Counted from the first letter of the stretch, positions 8,760 through 17,433 are shown. The stretch is 64,000 nt of DNA from Gracilibacillus alcaliphilus (GCF_016909015.1 NZ_JAFBFA010000008.1:1-64000); one strand, 5' to 3'. The notes: generated from the sequence alone by a model not told the origin. Translations and numbers: made by a program.

Positions 8760-9320
8760 TTATGCTTCTTTAGAAATCAATCCATATAAGAGGACATCTG
8801 CAATTTGTGATAAAGCTTCCGTAATCGAAATGTCGTTTACGATATAAAAATGCTGATCTTGAGCTGTTTCAACTGCTCCTCTTATCATCTTTACAATCAA
8901 GCTTGCATTTTTATTGACAATAATACCTTCACGAATACCTTGTGTAATTAAAGCATCCATTTCATCCCAGTCTTTTGTATAGAGTTCAGATAATTTTTCC
9001 CATTGTTTTGGATAAGAACGTTTGATTTGTTCTAATGTTGGCCGATCGTAAAGTTCCATATGAGTTGGCAAAGTGATAATCAGTTCTTTTATTTTCTCGA
9101 TCAATGGCATCTCATCATCGTGTAAAATGCGCTTATGTTTTTCATCGACTTCAGAAAAAGAATCATCGATTAATGCCTCCAAAATATCAGCTTTAGATGA
9201 AAAATGTTCATACAGTGTACGTTTACTAATCCCCAGTCTGCGTACAAGATCATCCATTGTAAATTTAATACCATTGTGTTTTAATTCTTCTGCGAACCCT
9301 CGAGTGATGCGATGTTTCAC
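8760..9320 (-). CDS. TetR-family transcriptional regulator
   Basis: About 186 residues with an N-terminal TetR HTH (FTMDDLVRRLGISKRTLYEH, FSSKADILEAL) and a TetR_C-type ligand domain. The start is GTG 9320, spaced 7 nt after AAGGAGG; a further in-frame GTG at 9329 lies inside that site. It is divergent from the alpha/beta hydrolase at 9544, with 220 bp of AT-rich sequence between. Its target may be the divergent operon or the GNAT gene downstream; the sequence does not decide. Confidence 0.88.
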   Translation of the reverse strand: MKHRITRGFAEELKHNGIKFTMDDLVRRLGISKRTLYEHFSSKADILEALIDDSFSEVDEKHKRILHDDEMPLIEKIKELIITLPTHMELYDRPTLEQIKRSYPKQWEKLSELYTKDWDEMDALITQGIREGIIVNKNASLIVKMIRGAVETAQDQHFYIVNDISITEALSQIADVLLYGLISKEA

Positions 9321-9543
9321 AAGTAGCACCTCCTTATAAAACTAAATAAACCATTAAAGTTTTATTGTTTCTGTCATTAGTATACAGGATATGTGATTTT
9401 GTTGCAAATCGTTATTTTTAATCTGTTTATAACGTTTAGAAAAACATGCAGCTTATAGATATAACCTATTGCATATTTAATATTGACTAACTGGTCACTC
9501 AATAATAGAATGAATCTAAAATCATGCATAGGAGGAGATTTCA

Positions 9544-10293
9544 ATGGATTTGCATTATACAATAGACGGTAATGGACATCCCATTGTTCTTATTCACAGC
9601 GGTGGAGCTGACTTGCGAGACTGGACATTTGTTGCGCCTCTTTTAGCAAATCATTACATGGTTGTTCGTTATGATGGACGAGGAGCTGGAAAATCACCAG
9701 ATCCAACAGGAGATGTAAATTGCGTAGAAGATTTGAGGAAACTTCTTGACCACTTAAATATTGCTAAAGCTACCTTGATCGGACATTCGATGGGTGGTCA
9801 GGTGGCTACAGATTTTTCATTGGAGTACCCTGAATACGTCTCAGAATTAATTGTCATCGCTCCAGCATTGACTGGTTTTAACTATTCATCTGATTTTGTA
9901 GACTATATGAATAAAGTAAATGCGGCTGCTCCAGATATAGAAAAAATGATTGAAGTTTCACAAAGCGCCCCATCATATCGTGTCGTTCAAGCAAGTCCTC
10001 ATAAAGAGCTTGCTGATGAAATGCTGCGACACCATATTAAGCGGAGCTTTGATTGGCCAGTTTTTGAAATGATTTGGCCACATCCTCCTGCAATGGAGAG
10101 ACTGGATGATTTAACTGTTAAAACATTGTTTATCATTGGAACGGAAGAATTACCTGATAACCTGCGTGTTGCTGATTATTTTCGAAAAGAGGCAGGTGTA
10201 CAAATTATAGAAATTTCCGATGCAGATCATATGGTTACGTTAACACATCCTGAATATTTGTATCATCATATTATAGAATTTTTGGAGGATTGA
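9544..10293 (+). CDS. Alpha/beta hydrolase
   Basis: A 249-residue soluble hydrolase. Motifs in order: oxyanion-side HSGG near residue 19, RYDGRGAGKS, nucleophile elbow GHSMGG (Ser about residue 82), acid in the GTEELPDN region and catalytic His in DADHMVTLTHPE. The substrate is unknown; esterases, haloperoxidase-like enzymes and lactonases share this plan. RBS GGAGGAG precedes ATG 9544. A TetR gene starts 7 nt after its stop, so the two are co-transcribed and the regulator probably controls its own operon. Confidence 0.87.
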   Translation: MDLHYTIDGNGHPIVLIHSGGADLRDWTFVAPLLANHYMVVRYDGRGAGKSPDPTGDVNCVEDLRKLLDHLNIAKATLIGHSMGGQVATDFSLEYPEYVSELIVIAPALTGFNYSSDFVDYMNKVNAAAPDIEKMIEVSQSAPSYRVVQASPHKELADEMLRHHIKRSFDWPVFEMIWPHPPAMERLDDLTVKTLFIIGTEELPDNLRVADYFRKEAGVQIIEISDADHMVTLTHPEYLYHHIIEFLED

Positions 10294-10300
10294 TGTTTAC

Positions 10301-10885
10301 ATGCCAAGAACACCACAGGAAAACGAGCGCATTCGGCAGTTAGCTAAAGAAGGTATTTTAGCAGCTGCGATGGATTTATTTATTACACAGGGATATCACT
10401 CGACTTCGATCAGCAGTATTGCTAAGCAGGCTGATGTATCAAAGGGGCTTCTTTACAATTACTTTAAAGGGAAAGAAGAACTTCTGGCGACTATGGTGGA
10501 TAGGAGAGTTGGCGAAATAGTTGACGTGATGAATCAAGCACAGACTTTAGAAACGCCAATAGAGCAGCTTAAACATATTATTGAAGGAGCGATCGATAAT
10601 GTTTATAAGAATCCAGAAGTATTCCGTTTCTATCTTCACCTGCAAACACAGCCTGAAGCAGATCATGAACTGATCCAATACAGTCGTCTTCTTATAGAAG
10701 AGAATGCCAGACAGTTTGAGTTTCAATGTGAGATATTTGAAAAGCTGGGAGTCAAAGAAGCCCGAAAACGGTCGCTGTACTTTTCATCTACACTTCAAGG
10801 AATTATGTTGATGATATCTACGTATCCGCAACAGTTTCCCATCGAAGAAATAAAACAACAGATCATGCAAGAGTTTTGTAACTAG
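10301..10885 (+). CDS. TetR-family transcriptional regulator
   Basis: A 194-residue protein with a clear TetR HTH (ILAAAMDLFITQGYHSTSIS, IAKQADVSKGLLYNYF, KGKEELL) and a ligand-binding C-terminal half. TTGGAGG upstream of ATG 10301 is the ribosome binding site and lies within the end of the hydrolase gene, indicating translational coupling. Likely an autoregulator of the hydrolase operon; effector unknown. Confidence 0.9.
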   Translation: MPRTPQENERIRQLAKEGILAAAMDLFITQGYHSTSISSIAKQADVSKGLLYNYFKGKEELLATMVDRRVGEIVDVMNQAQTLETPIEQLKHIIEGAIDNVYKNPEVFRFYLHLQTQPEADHELIQYSRLLIEENARQFEFQCEIFEKLGVKEARKRSLYFSSTLQGIMLMISTYPQQFPIEEIKQQIMQEFCN

Positions 10886-10936
10886 CTTTCTTTTAAGTAA
10901 GTTTATTATTTATTGAAATAAGGTGGAGGTTAATTG

Positions 10937-11310
10937 ATGAAAATAGCATTATGTATGAGCACATGCCTCATCTTTTTAAATGAGGGGTGGCTCATATTGC
11001 CTAAATACCAGTAACATACGGGGCTTTAACACCTGAGGCACTTTGGTTTGCAGGCTCTGGTCTGGCTTTAATTATGCTGTCAAGCCTTACATATATGTTG
11101 GTATCAGCTGAAAAGCGAACAAGCTTCTACATGATCGGCCATGGCGCCAACTTGTCTGGTATCATTTTGATTGCCCTGTCAGTGCACCGCATATCTTTTT
11201 TTATTTATATTGTTACTTACATAAACGATTTGTTCTTTGGTATTTCATATGAAAAGACAGAAGCAATAGTGTCCAAAAAGGTTATCGGGACAAAGCTTTA
11301 TTACTTTTGA
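10937..11310 (+). pseudogene. Decayed small membrane protein
   Basis: After a good ribosome binding site (AGGTGGAGG) and ATG 10937, about 24 residues end at a TAA. A second frame from about 11020 encodes hydrophobic protein (YGALTPEALWFAGSGLALIM, then YMIGHGANLSGIILIALS) with two or three membrane segments. Together they look like one small multi-pass membrane protein broken by a frameshift. The tail after about 11200 looks random. I do not recognise the family. Confidence 0.55.
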
Positions 11311-11452
11311 GAAAGGAGAACAATACATCATACTTCACTCAGACACCCTAGTGACAAGTTTGTTTGTGTGAATCAACTTTTAGCAATCGACAAGAAGTCC
11401 ATAGCTATTGTATGTGATAAGCTTAAGAAAACAAATGAGGGGAGAATATCAG

Positions 11453-12265
11453 ATGAATAAAGCGAAAAATTATCCGCAACTACCAAACATCGTATCACAG
11501 GATGAATGGCTTGTGGATCGTAAAGAATTGCTGGTTAAAGAGAAGGAGTTCACAAAAGCACGGGATGAACTGAATGCGGAACGACGCCGACTTCCTATGG
11601 TAGAGATTGAAAAGAACTATGTTTTTGATGGTCCGTATGGTAAACAAAGCCTGTTGGATTTGTTTGAAGGACGTCCGCAGCTTATTGTACAGCATTTTAT
11701 GTTTGATCCTGATTGGGAAGCAGGCTGTCCAGCTTGTTCGCTCGCGACGGACAACATGGGTCATCTCGCCCATCTTCATGCACGAAACACGTCATTGGCT
11801 ATGATATCCCGTGCTCCATTTTCTAAGCTTCAACGTTATAAAGAACGTATGGGATGGGATATTCCTTGGTATTCGTCCTTCGATAGTGACTTTAACTATG
11901 ATTTTCACGTTACATTGGACGAATCCGTTGCCCCGATTGAATATAACTACCAAACCAAGGATGAGCTAACTCAAAAAGGTGTACCTGTTGATTCAGGAGG
12001 GTCAATGGAGGTGCCTGGGTTTAGTACCTTTCTTCGAGATGGTGAAAGAATTTTTCACACGTATACGACTTACGCCCGTGGAACTGATTTGCTAATCGGC
12101 ACCTTTAACTATCTTGACTTAACAGCACTCGGCAGACAAGAGGACTGGGAACAGCCTTCTGGACGCAGTGATGGACAGGGACAGACATGGCTTCGCCGTC
12201 ATGACGAATATGATGATACCATAGAGTCTGATTCCTGCTGCCATTCAAAACAGGGGGATTTATAA
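11453..12265 (+). CDS. DUF899 family thioredoxin-like protein
   Basis: About 270 residues. The order of motifs VDRKELLVKEKEFTKARDEL, RRLPMVEIEKNYVFDGP, then FMFDPDWEAGCPACSLATDN, and the end segment FNYLDLTALGRQED matches DUF899, a predicted thioredoxin-fold family. The CPAC in the central motif resembles a redox CxxC. ATG 11453 has GAGGGGAG 8 nt upstream; the longer frame from 11408 lacks such a site. A His/Cys-containing tail (SDSCCHSK) is unusual. It is monocistronic, with a terminator at 12285. Biochemical role unknown. Confidence 0.85.
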   Translation: MNKAKNYPQLPNIVSQDEWLVDRKELLVKEKEFTKARDELNAERRRLPMVEIEKNYVFDGPYGKQSLLDLFEGRPQLIVQHFMFDPDWEAGCPACSLATDNMGHLAHLHARNTSLAMISRAPFSKLQRYKERMGWDIPWYSSFDSDFNYDFHVTLDESVAPIEYNYQTKDELTQKGVPVDSGGSMEVPGFSTFLRDGERIFHTYTTYARGTDLLIGTFNYLDLTALGRQEDWEQPSGRSDGQGQTWLRRHDEYDDTIESDSCCHSKQGDL

Positions 12266-12284
12266 GCAATCGTTTTTATGAAGA

Positions 12285-12322
12285 AACAGGCACACAAATG
12301 GGGTAGAAAGTGTGCCTGTTTT
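12285..12322 (+). terminator. Rho-independent terminator after DUF899 gene
   Basis: AACAGGCACAC / GTGTGCCTGTT, an 11-bp perfect stem with a 14-nt loop followed by TT, 19 nt after the stop codon. Confidence 0.8.
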
Positions 12323-12622
12323 GCGTAAAAGGCAAGGAAAAGCAGGGGAATGCAGCACTTGTTGGTGAAATACAAAACGATATACATACTTATAAATAAT
12401 ATTGTATTCGTAGAATCAGATAGATTGCTTTGAGAGTGTTGGAAGCTGCTGAACAAACTATCGCTGAATTTAATCAATTAGGTGTTCCAATGCATCAGGC
12501 ACGTGTTTTTCTCCCTTTCCTGATTGAAATTTCATTTTTATCAAACAATATTTTATTTTTAGCTTGACTGTCACGTAACGTGATGCTGTAGGTTAAAAGA
12601 AAGTATGAAAAGGTGTGATAAA
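12323..12622. other. Intergenic stretch, possible unrecognised gene scrap
   Basis: No intact gene was seen. One frame at about 12425-12520 reads like protein (EAAEQTIAEFNQLGVPMHQA) but has no start or RBS and runs into low-complexity sequence. I could not identify it. Confidence 0.4.
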
Positions 12623-13552
12623 ATGAATATCAAAATGTTACGATCAGATAAGATTTATCAGAAAGTGATCGCTGCGCCACCAAGCGAAAAAAAAGAACTA
12701 TATCGTCAGGAAATGCTAGGTCCCTATAAAGGAAAGTGGGAGATACAACAAATTCCATTCCGGGCAGATGATGAGCATGGATTTGATGTATTGACGATAA
12801 ATAATATGGCTCATCTGTCACCAGAAATGATAACGCCTGAAATAGAACCGGAGCTGAAACTGATTTCCTCTGATACATTATGGGATGAGTTAAAGCAGAC
12901 GATGGAACTCTGCTTCAACCAATTTAGCCAACAGGGAATTACCTTACCTGTATCTGACTATTTATTCACCATTTTATTAGGGAATCCAAATAGTCAAATA
13001 TTAAACCTGAGTGAAGGATATAGTGGAGAGGGAGGCATTCCCGGTTATATGATTTGCAGTTTAATTCCAAATGATTATACACTGAAGCGGTTAAAACCGG
13101 CTTTGGCACACGAATGTAATCATAATGTCCGTTACCAATTTATCGAATGGAATGAGAAAATTAATCTAGGAGAATTGATTGTCAGTGAAGGACTTGCCGA
13201 AAATTTTGCGACCTCTTTGTATGGCGAGAATTTAATTGGACCTTGGGTCAGCAAAACAGATGCCAATACATTGAATAATATTATTAAACCGATATTAGGG
13301 GAACATTTAGAAATAACCGGATTACAGCAAATCATGGCATATCTTTATGGAGATGAAGTGGCTAAATTACAGGGGTTACCAGTTGTAGGAGGAGTACCGT
13401 ATAGTGCTGGATATGCGTGTGGTTATCATTTAATCAAGTATTATCTGCAAAAAACAGGAAAATCGATTGTGGAAGCAACGACACTTCCAGCTAATGATAT
13501 CTTAAGCGAGGTGGAAGAATTTTGGGATGAAGAAACCGTACTACACCGTTAA
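12623..13552 (+). CDS. DUF2268 predicted zinc metalloprotease (YjaZ-like)
   Basis: About 309 residues, predicted cytoplasmic. The gluzincin motif HECNH is at about residues 163-167 within LKPALAHECNHNVRYQF, and the downstream glutamate is plausible in SEGLAENFA, as expected for DUF2268. ATG 12623 is chosen because AGGTG precedes it; an in-frame ATG at 12605 adds six residues. The 3' end overlaps the MerR gene by 26 nt, so the two are one transcription and translation unit. Substrate unknown. Confidence 0.87.
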   Translation: MNIKMLRSDKIYQKVIAAPPSEKKELYRQEMLGPYKGKWEIQQIPFRADDEHGFDVLTINNMAHLSPEMITPEIEPELKLISSDTLWDELKQTMELCFNQFSQQGITLPVSDYLFTILLGNPNSQILNLSEGYSGEGGIPGYMICSLIPNDYTLKRLKPALAHECNHNVRYQFIEWNEKINLGELIVSEGLAENFATSLYGENLIGPWVSKTDANTLNNIIKPILGEHLEITGLQQIMAYLYGDEVAKLQGLPVVGGVPYSAGYACGYHLIKYYLQKTGKSIVEATTLPANDILSEVEEFWDEETVLHR

Positions 13553-14327
13553 AGACGTGATTACTATGACAGGAATAACGAAAAGAACCCTGCATTATTA
13601 TGATGAAATTCATTTGTTAAAGCCGGGAAGCTATTCCAATAAAGGATATCGTCTTTATAATCAAGAGGATGTACAGAAATTGCGGATGATTTTGCTGTTA
13701 AAAGAGCTCGATTTATCTTTGAAAGAAATAGCAGTTATTATCCAAATGCCAAAGCAAGAACAAAAGGATGTTTTGAAAGGGCATTATGAGGCAATGCAAC
13801 TAAAAAAACAAAGATTAGACCGGACACTCACTAATTTAGAAGAGTTTATTGCTGGAAAAGATATCTACAATTTAGATGTGTTTCAGGACGGTGACATATT
13901 GCCATTGAAGGAACAGTATCACATGGAAGCGAAATATGTCTATGGAAATACGGAGAAGTTTCAAGAAATGGAGAAAAATATGCAACACATTCCTGACGAA
14001 GAAAAGGCTGCAATCTTTGAATCATTTGATCAGAATATGCAGGATGTATTCAAGCAATTTGCCAATCTCTCGAAAGAATCTCCTGCCTCTGAAAACGTAC
14101 AGCAAGTGGTTCAGGAGTGGAAAAGCAGTTTAGAACAGTTTATGACTTGTGATAACGAAATCCTTCACTGTATTGCTTACACATATAAGAAAGACAAAGC
14201 CTTTCAAGCGTATATCAATCAATTTGGAGATGACACGTTAAATGAATTTGTCTATCAAGCTATTATGCAGTATTGCGGGGATGAAAAACAAAAACCAAGT
14301 CCATATAGGATTAATTCCCCTAATTGA
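13527..14327 (+). CDS. MerR-family regulator with TipAS-like C-terminus
   Basis: A 266-residue protein with a MerR HTH at residues 1-75 (YTVKDVITMTGITKRTLHYY, NKGYRLYNQEDVQKL), a coiled-coil dimerisation helix at about 75-115 and a C-terminal helical domain (residues 150-260) of the TipAS type, which binds peptide antibiotics in TipAL. Its start lies inside the DUF2268 gene, 26 nt before that gene's stop. It may regulate the operon in response to a drug-like ligand; this is inference from the domain only. Confidence 0.87.
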   Translation: MKKPYYTVKDVITMTGITKRTLHYYDEIHLLKPGSYSNKGYRLYNQEDVQKLRMILLLKELDLSLKEIAVIIQMPKQEQKDVLKGHYEAMQLKKQRLDRTLTNLEEFIAGKDIYNLDVFQDGDILPLKEQYHMEAKYVYGNTEKFQEMEKNMQHIPDEEKAAIFESFDQNMQDVFKQFANLSKESPASENVQQVVQEWKSSLEQFMTCDNEILHCIAYTYKKDKAFQAYINQFGDDTLNEFVYQAIMQYCGDEKQKPSPYRINSPN

Positions 14328-14440
14328 ACTACCCCCACTTAATTTTCCAATGAAAATTTGAAGTGGGAGATTCCTGCGAACACCGTGCATCTACCAGTTT
14401 TTTAGCAGGCTAACCCCGTCATCCCGACGGTTCGTGCAGA
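14325..14440 (+). ncRNA. Possible IS200/IS605 right-end / omega-RNA remnant
   Basis: CCCCCACTT at 14333-14341 and GAAGTGGGAG at 14359-14368 form a hairpin, followed by ATTCCTGCGAACACCGTGCA and CCCCGTCATCCCGACGG with TTCGTGCA. This CCCCACTT ... GAAGTGGG-AG-TTCCT arrangement resembles the right ends of IS200/IS605 elements in Firmicutes, which carry the TnpB guide (omega) RNA. No tnpA or tnpB is present in the window. Assignment by visual resemblance only. Confidence 0.4.
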
Positions 14441-14453
14441 CATATATAGTTAT

Positions 14454-14489
14454 ACCCAAACTTCGAAAAAGCAGTTGGGTTTCTTTTTT
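14454..14489 (+). terminator. Rho-independent terminator
   Basis: ACCCAAACT / AGTTGGGT stem with a 10-nt loop, followed by TTCTTTTTTT. It would end transcription from the DUF2268-MerR operon or from the RNA-like element upstream. Confidence 0.75.
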
Positions 14490-14781
14490 TATACAAAAGA
14501 GTAGCACCTGTTTGATTGGTAACTTGCAAGATTAAAAAATACATAGCAGGGGGGAGTGCTTTACATGTGAGTAGAAGTTAATTTTTTATAGTGTTTCCTG
14601 AACCTTATCTAACTAATATCAAATAATAGCGTTTTATTTTTTTAGAAGTTATTGAAATAGGATGTCTTTTACAGTAATAAAGACATTTATTAGAATGTAA
14701 TTGTAAATGGTATCATTTATAGGTTGGGTATTCGGAAGAATCTGGATTAACATAATTAATATATTGAGAGGGGGTATTACA

Positions 14782-14941
14782 ATCGAATTAACGGAACGTC
14801 AAATAAGCCTAATCAAATTGTTAATGCCTGCCTGAACATCATAAATTTCTTAAGTTAAATACGACGAGTATCTCGGAAGATAAGATTGATGAAGGAGTGC
14901 AATTCATTCAAGCAGCAATTGAGGCAAGTAAACTATTATAA
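14782..14941 (+). pseudogene. Small gene broken by a CCTG duplication
   Basis: The frame ELTERQISLIKLLMP runs into a stop. If one copy of the tandem CCTGCCTG near 14826-14833 is removed, it continues as PEHHKFLKLNTTSISEDKID and on to a TAA at 14939-14941, giving a protein of about 50 residues. The codon at the expected start is ATC, placed 7 nt after GAGAGGGGG, so the start codon also seems lost. Family unknown. Confidence 0.5.
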
Positions 14942-14986
14942 AAGGTTATTCAAGGAGATGGGACAGAAACAAGTAAAAAAGAGTAA

Positions 14987-15024
14987 GTGACTTTCTACAT
15001 GTTGCAGCAGGAAGTCATTTTTTC
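14987..15024 (+). terminator. Hairpin after the small broken gene
   Basis: GTGACTTTC pairs with GGAAGTCA and is followed by TTTTTT, about 45 nt after the stop of the remnant. Confidence 0.5.
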
Positions 15025-15144
15025 ACAGTATCTGAATCACGACATCTTCTGCCAAAGTTAATCTATCACTGTCACAACAAAATAAGGGATATCTTTTTAT
15101 GCTGCAAAGAGCATTACAAGTCATTATTGAGTGGAACAAGAGTT

Positions 15145-15173
15145 TTGAACCTGATAAATATGTGTGCTAATAT
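15145..15173 (+). promoter_or_regulatory. Probable erm promoter
   Basis: TTGAAC at 15145-15150 and TAATAT at 15168-15173 with a 17-bp spacer. The start of transcription would fall near 15180, just ahead of the ribosome binding site of leader peptide 1, as in other attenuated erm genes. Confidence 0.65.
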
Positions 15174-15199
15174 AAGTTCAAATGTAAGGAGGAATTCTA

Positions 15200-15244
15200 A
15201 TGGGTTTATACTCTATTTTTGTAATTGATATTCTTCATTATTAA
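15200..15244 (+). CDS. Erm leader peptide 1
   Basis: A 14-residue ORF, MGLYSIFVIDILHY, behind a strong AAGGAGG at 15186-15192. It carries IFVI at residues 6-9, the same place as in the ErmC leader, where macrolide-bound ribosomes stall. The next residue is Asp instead of the Ser of ErmC leader. ermA-type genes also have two leaders, so this first leader probably adds a second control step. Confidence 0.8.
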   Translation: MGLYSIFVIDILHY

Positions 15245-15278
15245 TTTCAACTATACCAAATAATGAAGGGGAATGTAT

Positions 15279-15338
15279 ATGTGTATTTTTTGTATTTTTG
15301 TAATAGATACAGTTCATTATCAACCAAATGAAAAATAA
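15279..15338 (+). CDS. Erm leader peptide 2
   Basis: A 19-residue ORF, MCIFCIFVIDTVHYQPNEK, almost collinear with the 19-residue ErmC leader as I recall it (IFVI at 6-9, then TVHYQPN near the end). GAAGGGG at 15265-15271 is the RBS, favouring ATG 15279 over ATG 15273. Asp again follows IFVI. It is the leader directly upstream of the attenuator stem-loops that mask the erm start. Confidence 0.85.
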   Translation: MCIFCIFVIDTVHYQPNEK

Positions 15339-15397
15339 AAGGTTATGATGAATTGTTGAAATAAATTCATTGTAACCTTATTGGAGAGGTTATAATG
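15313..15397 (+). promoter_or_regulatory. Translational attenuator of erm
   Basis: Four pairing segments are visible. Segment 1, TTCATTATCAACC (15313-15325, in leader 2), can pair imperfectly with segment 2, AAGGTTATGATGAATT (15339-15354). Segment 2 pairs very well with segment 3, AAATTCATTGTAACCTT (15363-15379). Segment 3 also pairs with segment 4, AGGTTATAAT (15387-15396), which contains part of the erm RBS (GGAGAGG, 15383-15389) and start codon. Stalling in leader 2 would cover segment 1, favour 2:3 and free the erm start. This is the ermC mechanism applied by inference. Confidence 0.8.
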
Positions 15398-16135
15398 AAC
15401 AAAAAAAATATAAAAGTCAGTCAGAATTTTATTACTTCCAAATATTGTATAGGAAAAATATTAAATCAGATAAGTTTAAACGTTAAAGATCATGTGTTTG
15501 AGATAGGAGCAGGTAAGGGCCACTTTACTTTAGAACTGGTAAAAAGATGTAATTACGTAACAGCAATAGAAATGGATCCTAGATTATATGATATAATAAA
15601 TAATAAGCTTTTAAACTATTCTAATTATCAAATTGTCAATGCTGATATATTGCAGTTTAAGTTTCCTAGCCAAAAACCATATAAAATATACGGTAATATA
15701 CCTTATAATATAAGTACAAGTATAGTCAGAAAAATTGTATTAGAAAGTACGGCTGCAGTAAGTTATTTAATTGTAGAAGATGGATTTGCTAAAAGATTAT
15801 TAAATACAAACAGATCACTAGCATTACACTTAATGACAGAGGTGGACATTTCTATTCTAGCAAAAATTCCAAGAGGTCATTTTCATCCGAAACCTAAAGT
15901 GGACAGTGTGTTAATCATGTTAAAAAGAAAATCAACAAAAATGTCATCCAAAGAGAGAAAATTATATGAATACTTTGTGATGAAATGGGTTAATAAAGAA
16001 TATAAAAAATTGTTCACAAAAAATCAATTTAATAAAGCACTAAAACATGCAGGAATAAATGATATAAAAAATGTTGAATTCGACCAATTTTTATCCCTTT
16101 TTAATAGCTATAAACTATTTAATTGTTCAAAGTGA
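15395..16135 (+). CDS. erm: 23S rRNA (adenine-N6) methyltransferase, ErmC/ErmT-like
   Basis: A 246-residue S-adenosylmethionine-dependent enzyme of the family that dimethylates A2058 of 23S rRNA and gives MLS-B resistance. It has the SAM loop FEIGAGKGHFT (about 35-45), acidic AIEMDP (57-62), the catalytic NIPYNIS (101-107), and conserved FHPKPKVDS and FTKNQFNKALKHAGI. The end FLSLFNSYKLFN is typical of ErmC and ErmT. From memory it differs from both at many sites, so it may be a distinct class. The gene is visibly more AT-rich than its neighbours, suggesting transfer. Expression should be macrolide-inducible through the two leaders upstream. Confidence 0.92.
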   Translation: MNKKNIKVSQNFITSKYCIGKILNQISLNVKDHVFEIGAGKGHFTLELVKRCNYVTAIEMDPRLYDIINNKLLNYSNYQIVNADILQFKFPSQKPYKIYGNIPYNISTSIVRKIVLESTAAVSYLIVEDGFAKRLLNTNRSLALHLMTEVDISILAKIPRGHFHPKPKVDSVLIMLKRKSTKMSSKERKLYEYFVMKWVNKEYKKLFTKNQFNKALKHAGINDIKNVEFDQFLSLFNSYKLFNCSK

Positions 16136-16210
16136 TATATAAACTTGATGAGAAATAGAGAACTTAGAATAAGGCGCTTATTATTAAGGGAGAATTAATC
16201 TTTAATCATT

Positions 16211-16250
16211 AACAGGATAGCAAACCATTAGCTGCTATCCTGTTGCTTTT
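16211..16250 (+). terminator. Rho-independent terminator after erm
   Basis: AACAGGATAGC / GCTATCCTGTT, an 11-bp perfect stem with a 12-nt loop, followed by GCTTTTT; 75 nt after the erm stop codon. Confidence 0.85.
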
Positions 16251-16330
16251 TGGTATTAGAAACTATATTTTAACTTAATAGATTCTGTACTTTTTAGAGG
16301 TTCAATTAAAATGAACGTCTTTTTGTAATG

Positions 16331-17433
16331 CTACAGAAAATCTCGACAGGAAACTAAGAGATCAATCTTTTTCCACTGTATTTCTTCATCAATGGTGTTT
16401 CCTTCTTCAACAGAAGCGAAACCACATTGTGGAGAGAGGGCGATGTTATCACCCACCACCGCTTTGGCTTCCAAGTATCTTTTCTTAATATCGTCATGTG
16501 TTTCCAGCGCTGGGTTTTTGGTGGAGATAAGCCCTGCTACAAATGTCGCATTTGTTTCTTTCAACAATGCCCAAGGCGCAAAGGAACCGGAGCGATCATC
16601 ATCATATTCAACAAAGAAACCATCATAAGGAATCGTGCTTATGATTTCTGCGACTGAGTCATAAAATTCTGAGAAGAGTGGATTTCCCTTGAAGTTTCCT
16701 TTACAGAAGTGATTAGCAATAATCATTCCTTCTGGTTTATGCTCCAATGCCTTTGTAGAAACTCTTCTAAACCATTCGAGAATTTCCTCTTTTTGATAGC
16801 CAAGTGCTGTCACTTTTTCGTTGAATCTATCATCAATCATATATGTCCATGAGGTATCATCAATCTGTAGATAACGGCAGCCGTGATCATATAACTCTTG
16901 AATTGCTGCTTGAAATGCTGTTCCAGTATCCTCAATAACCAGATCAATATCATTTCCATAATAAGGTGTATCCTTGATACCCAGTTGAAGAAAATGATCA
17001 ACCAGAATCATATTCGGTCCAGAGATGGCTTTCTTTGCTTCTACTCCATCATATTTCTCAGCAAGACTATGTAAATAATCCCATGCTTCTATTTCTGGAT
17101 GATGCTTGTTCTTATCATAAGCAATTTTGCCTTAATGCAGCCTAACTCAATGTGTTTAATTACCCCATTCATTTCCTTTTTAAAATGCTTGGTGGTAAAG
17201 CCGTCAAATTCCTTCAGCCAGTCAAGATGCCACTATCTTCGTCTGAATTCCCCGTCTGTAACGAATTTAAGACCGTGTGCCACTTGCTTTTCTACCAAAT
17301 CTGCAATGGCTTGATCTTCCACTTCTCTTAACGCTTTTAAATCGATTTCACCATTAAAATATTTTGCCTGGGCATTTTTGATTTCCTCAGGTCTTAAAAA
17401 TGAACCGACTATATCATATTTTATATTTAACAT
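16331..17433 (-). pseudogene. Cobalamin-independent methionine synthase-like protein (YxjG/YxjH type), broken
   Basis: The N-terminal part (YDIVGSFLRPEEIKNAQAKY ... KFVTDGEFRRR) is cut by an in-frame TAG at 17233-17235, where the family normally has S/W before WHLD. The frame resumes with WHLDWLKEFDGF and is then lost by a one-base shift near 17130. The next frame (YDKNKHHPEIEAWDYLHSL) runs cleanly to the end through DDTSW, ANHFCKGN and SPQCGFASVEEGN, which holds the Cys zinc ligand. With a stop and a frameshift, no functional enzyme is expected. The intact family transfers a methyl group to homocysteine-like thiols. Confidence 0.87.
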
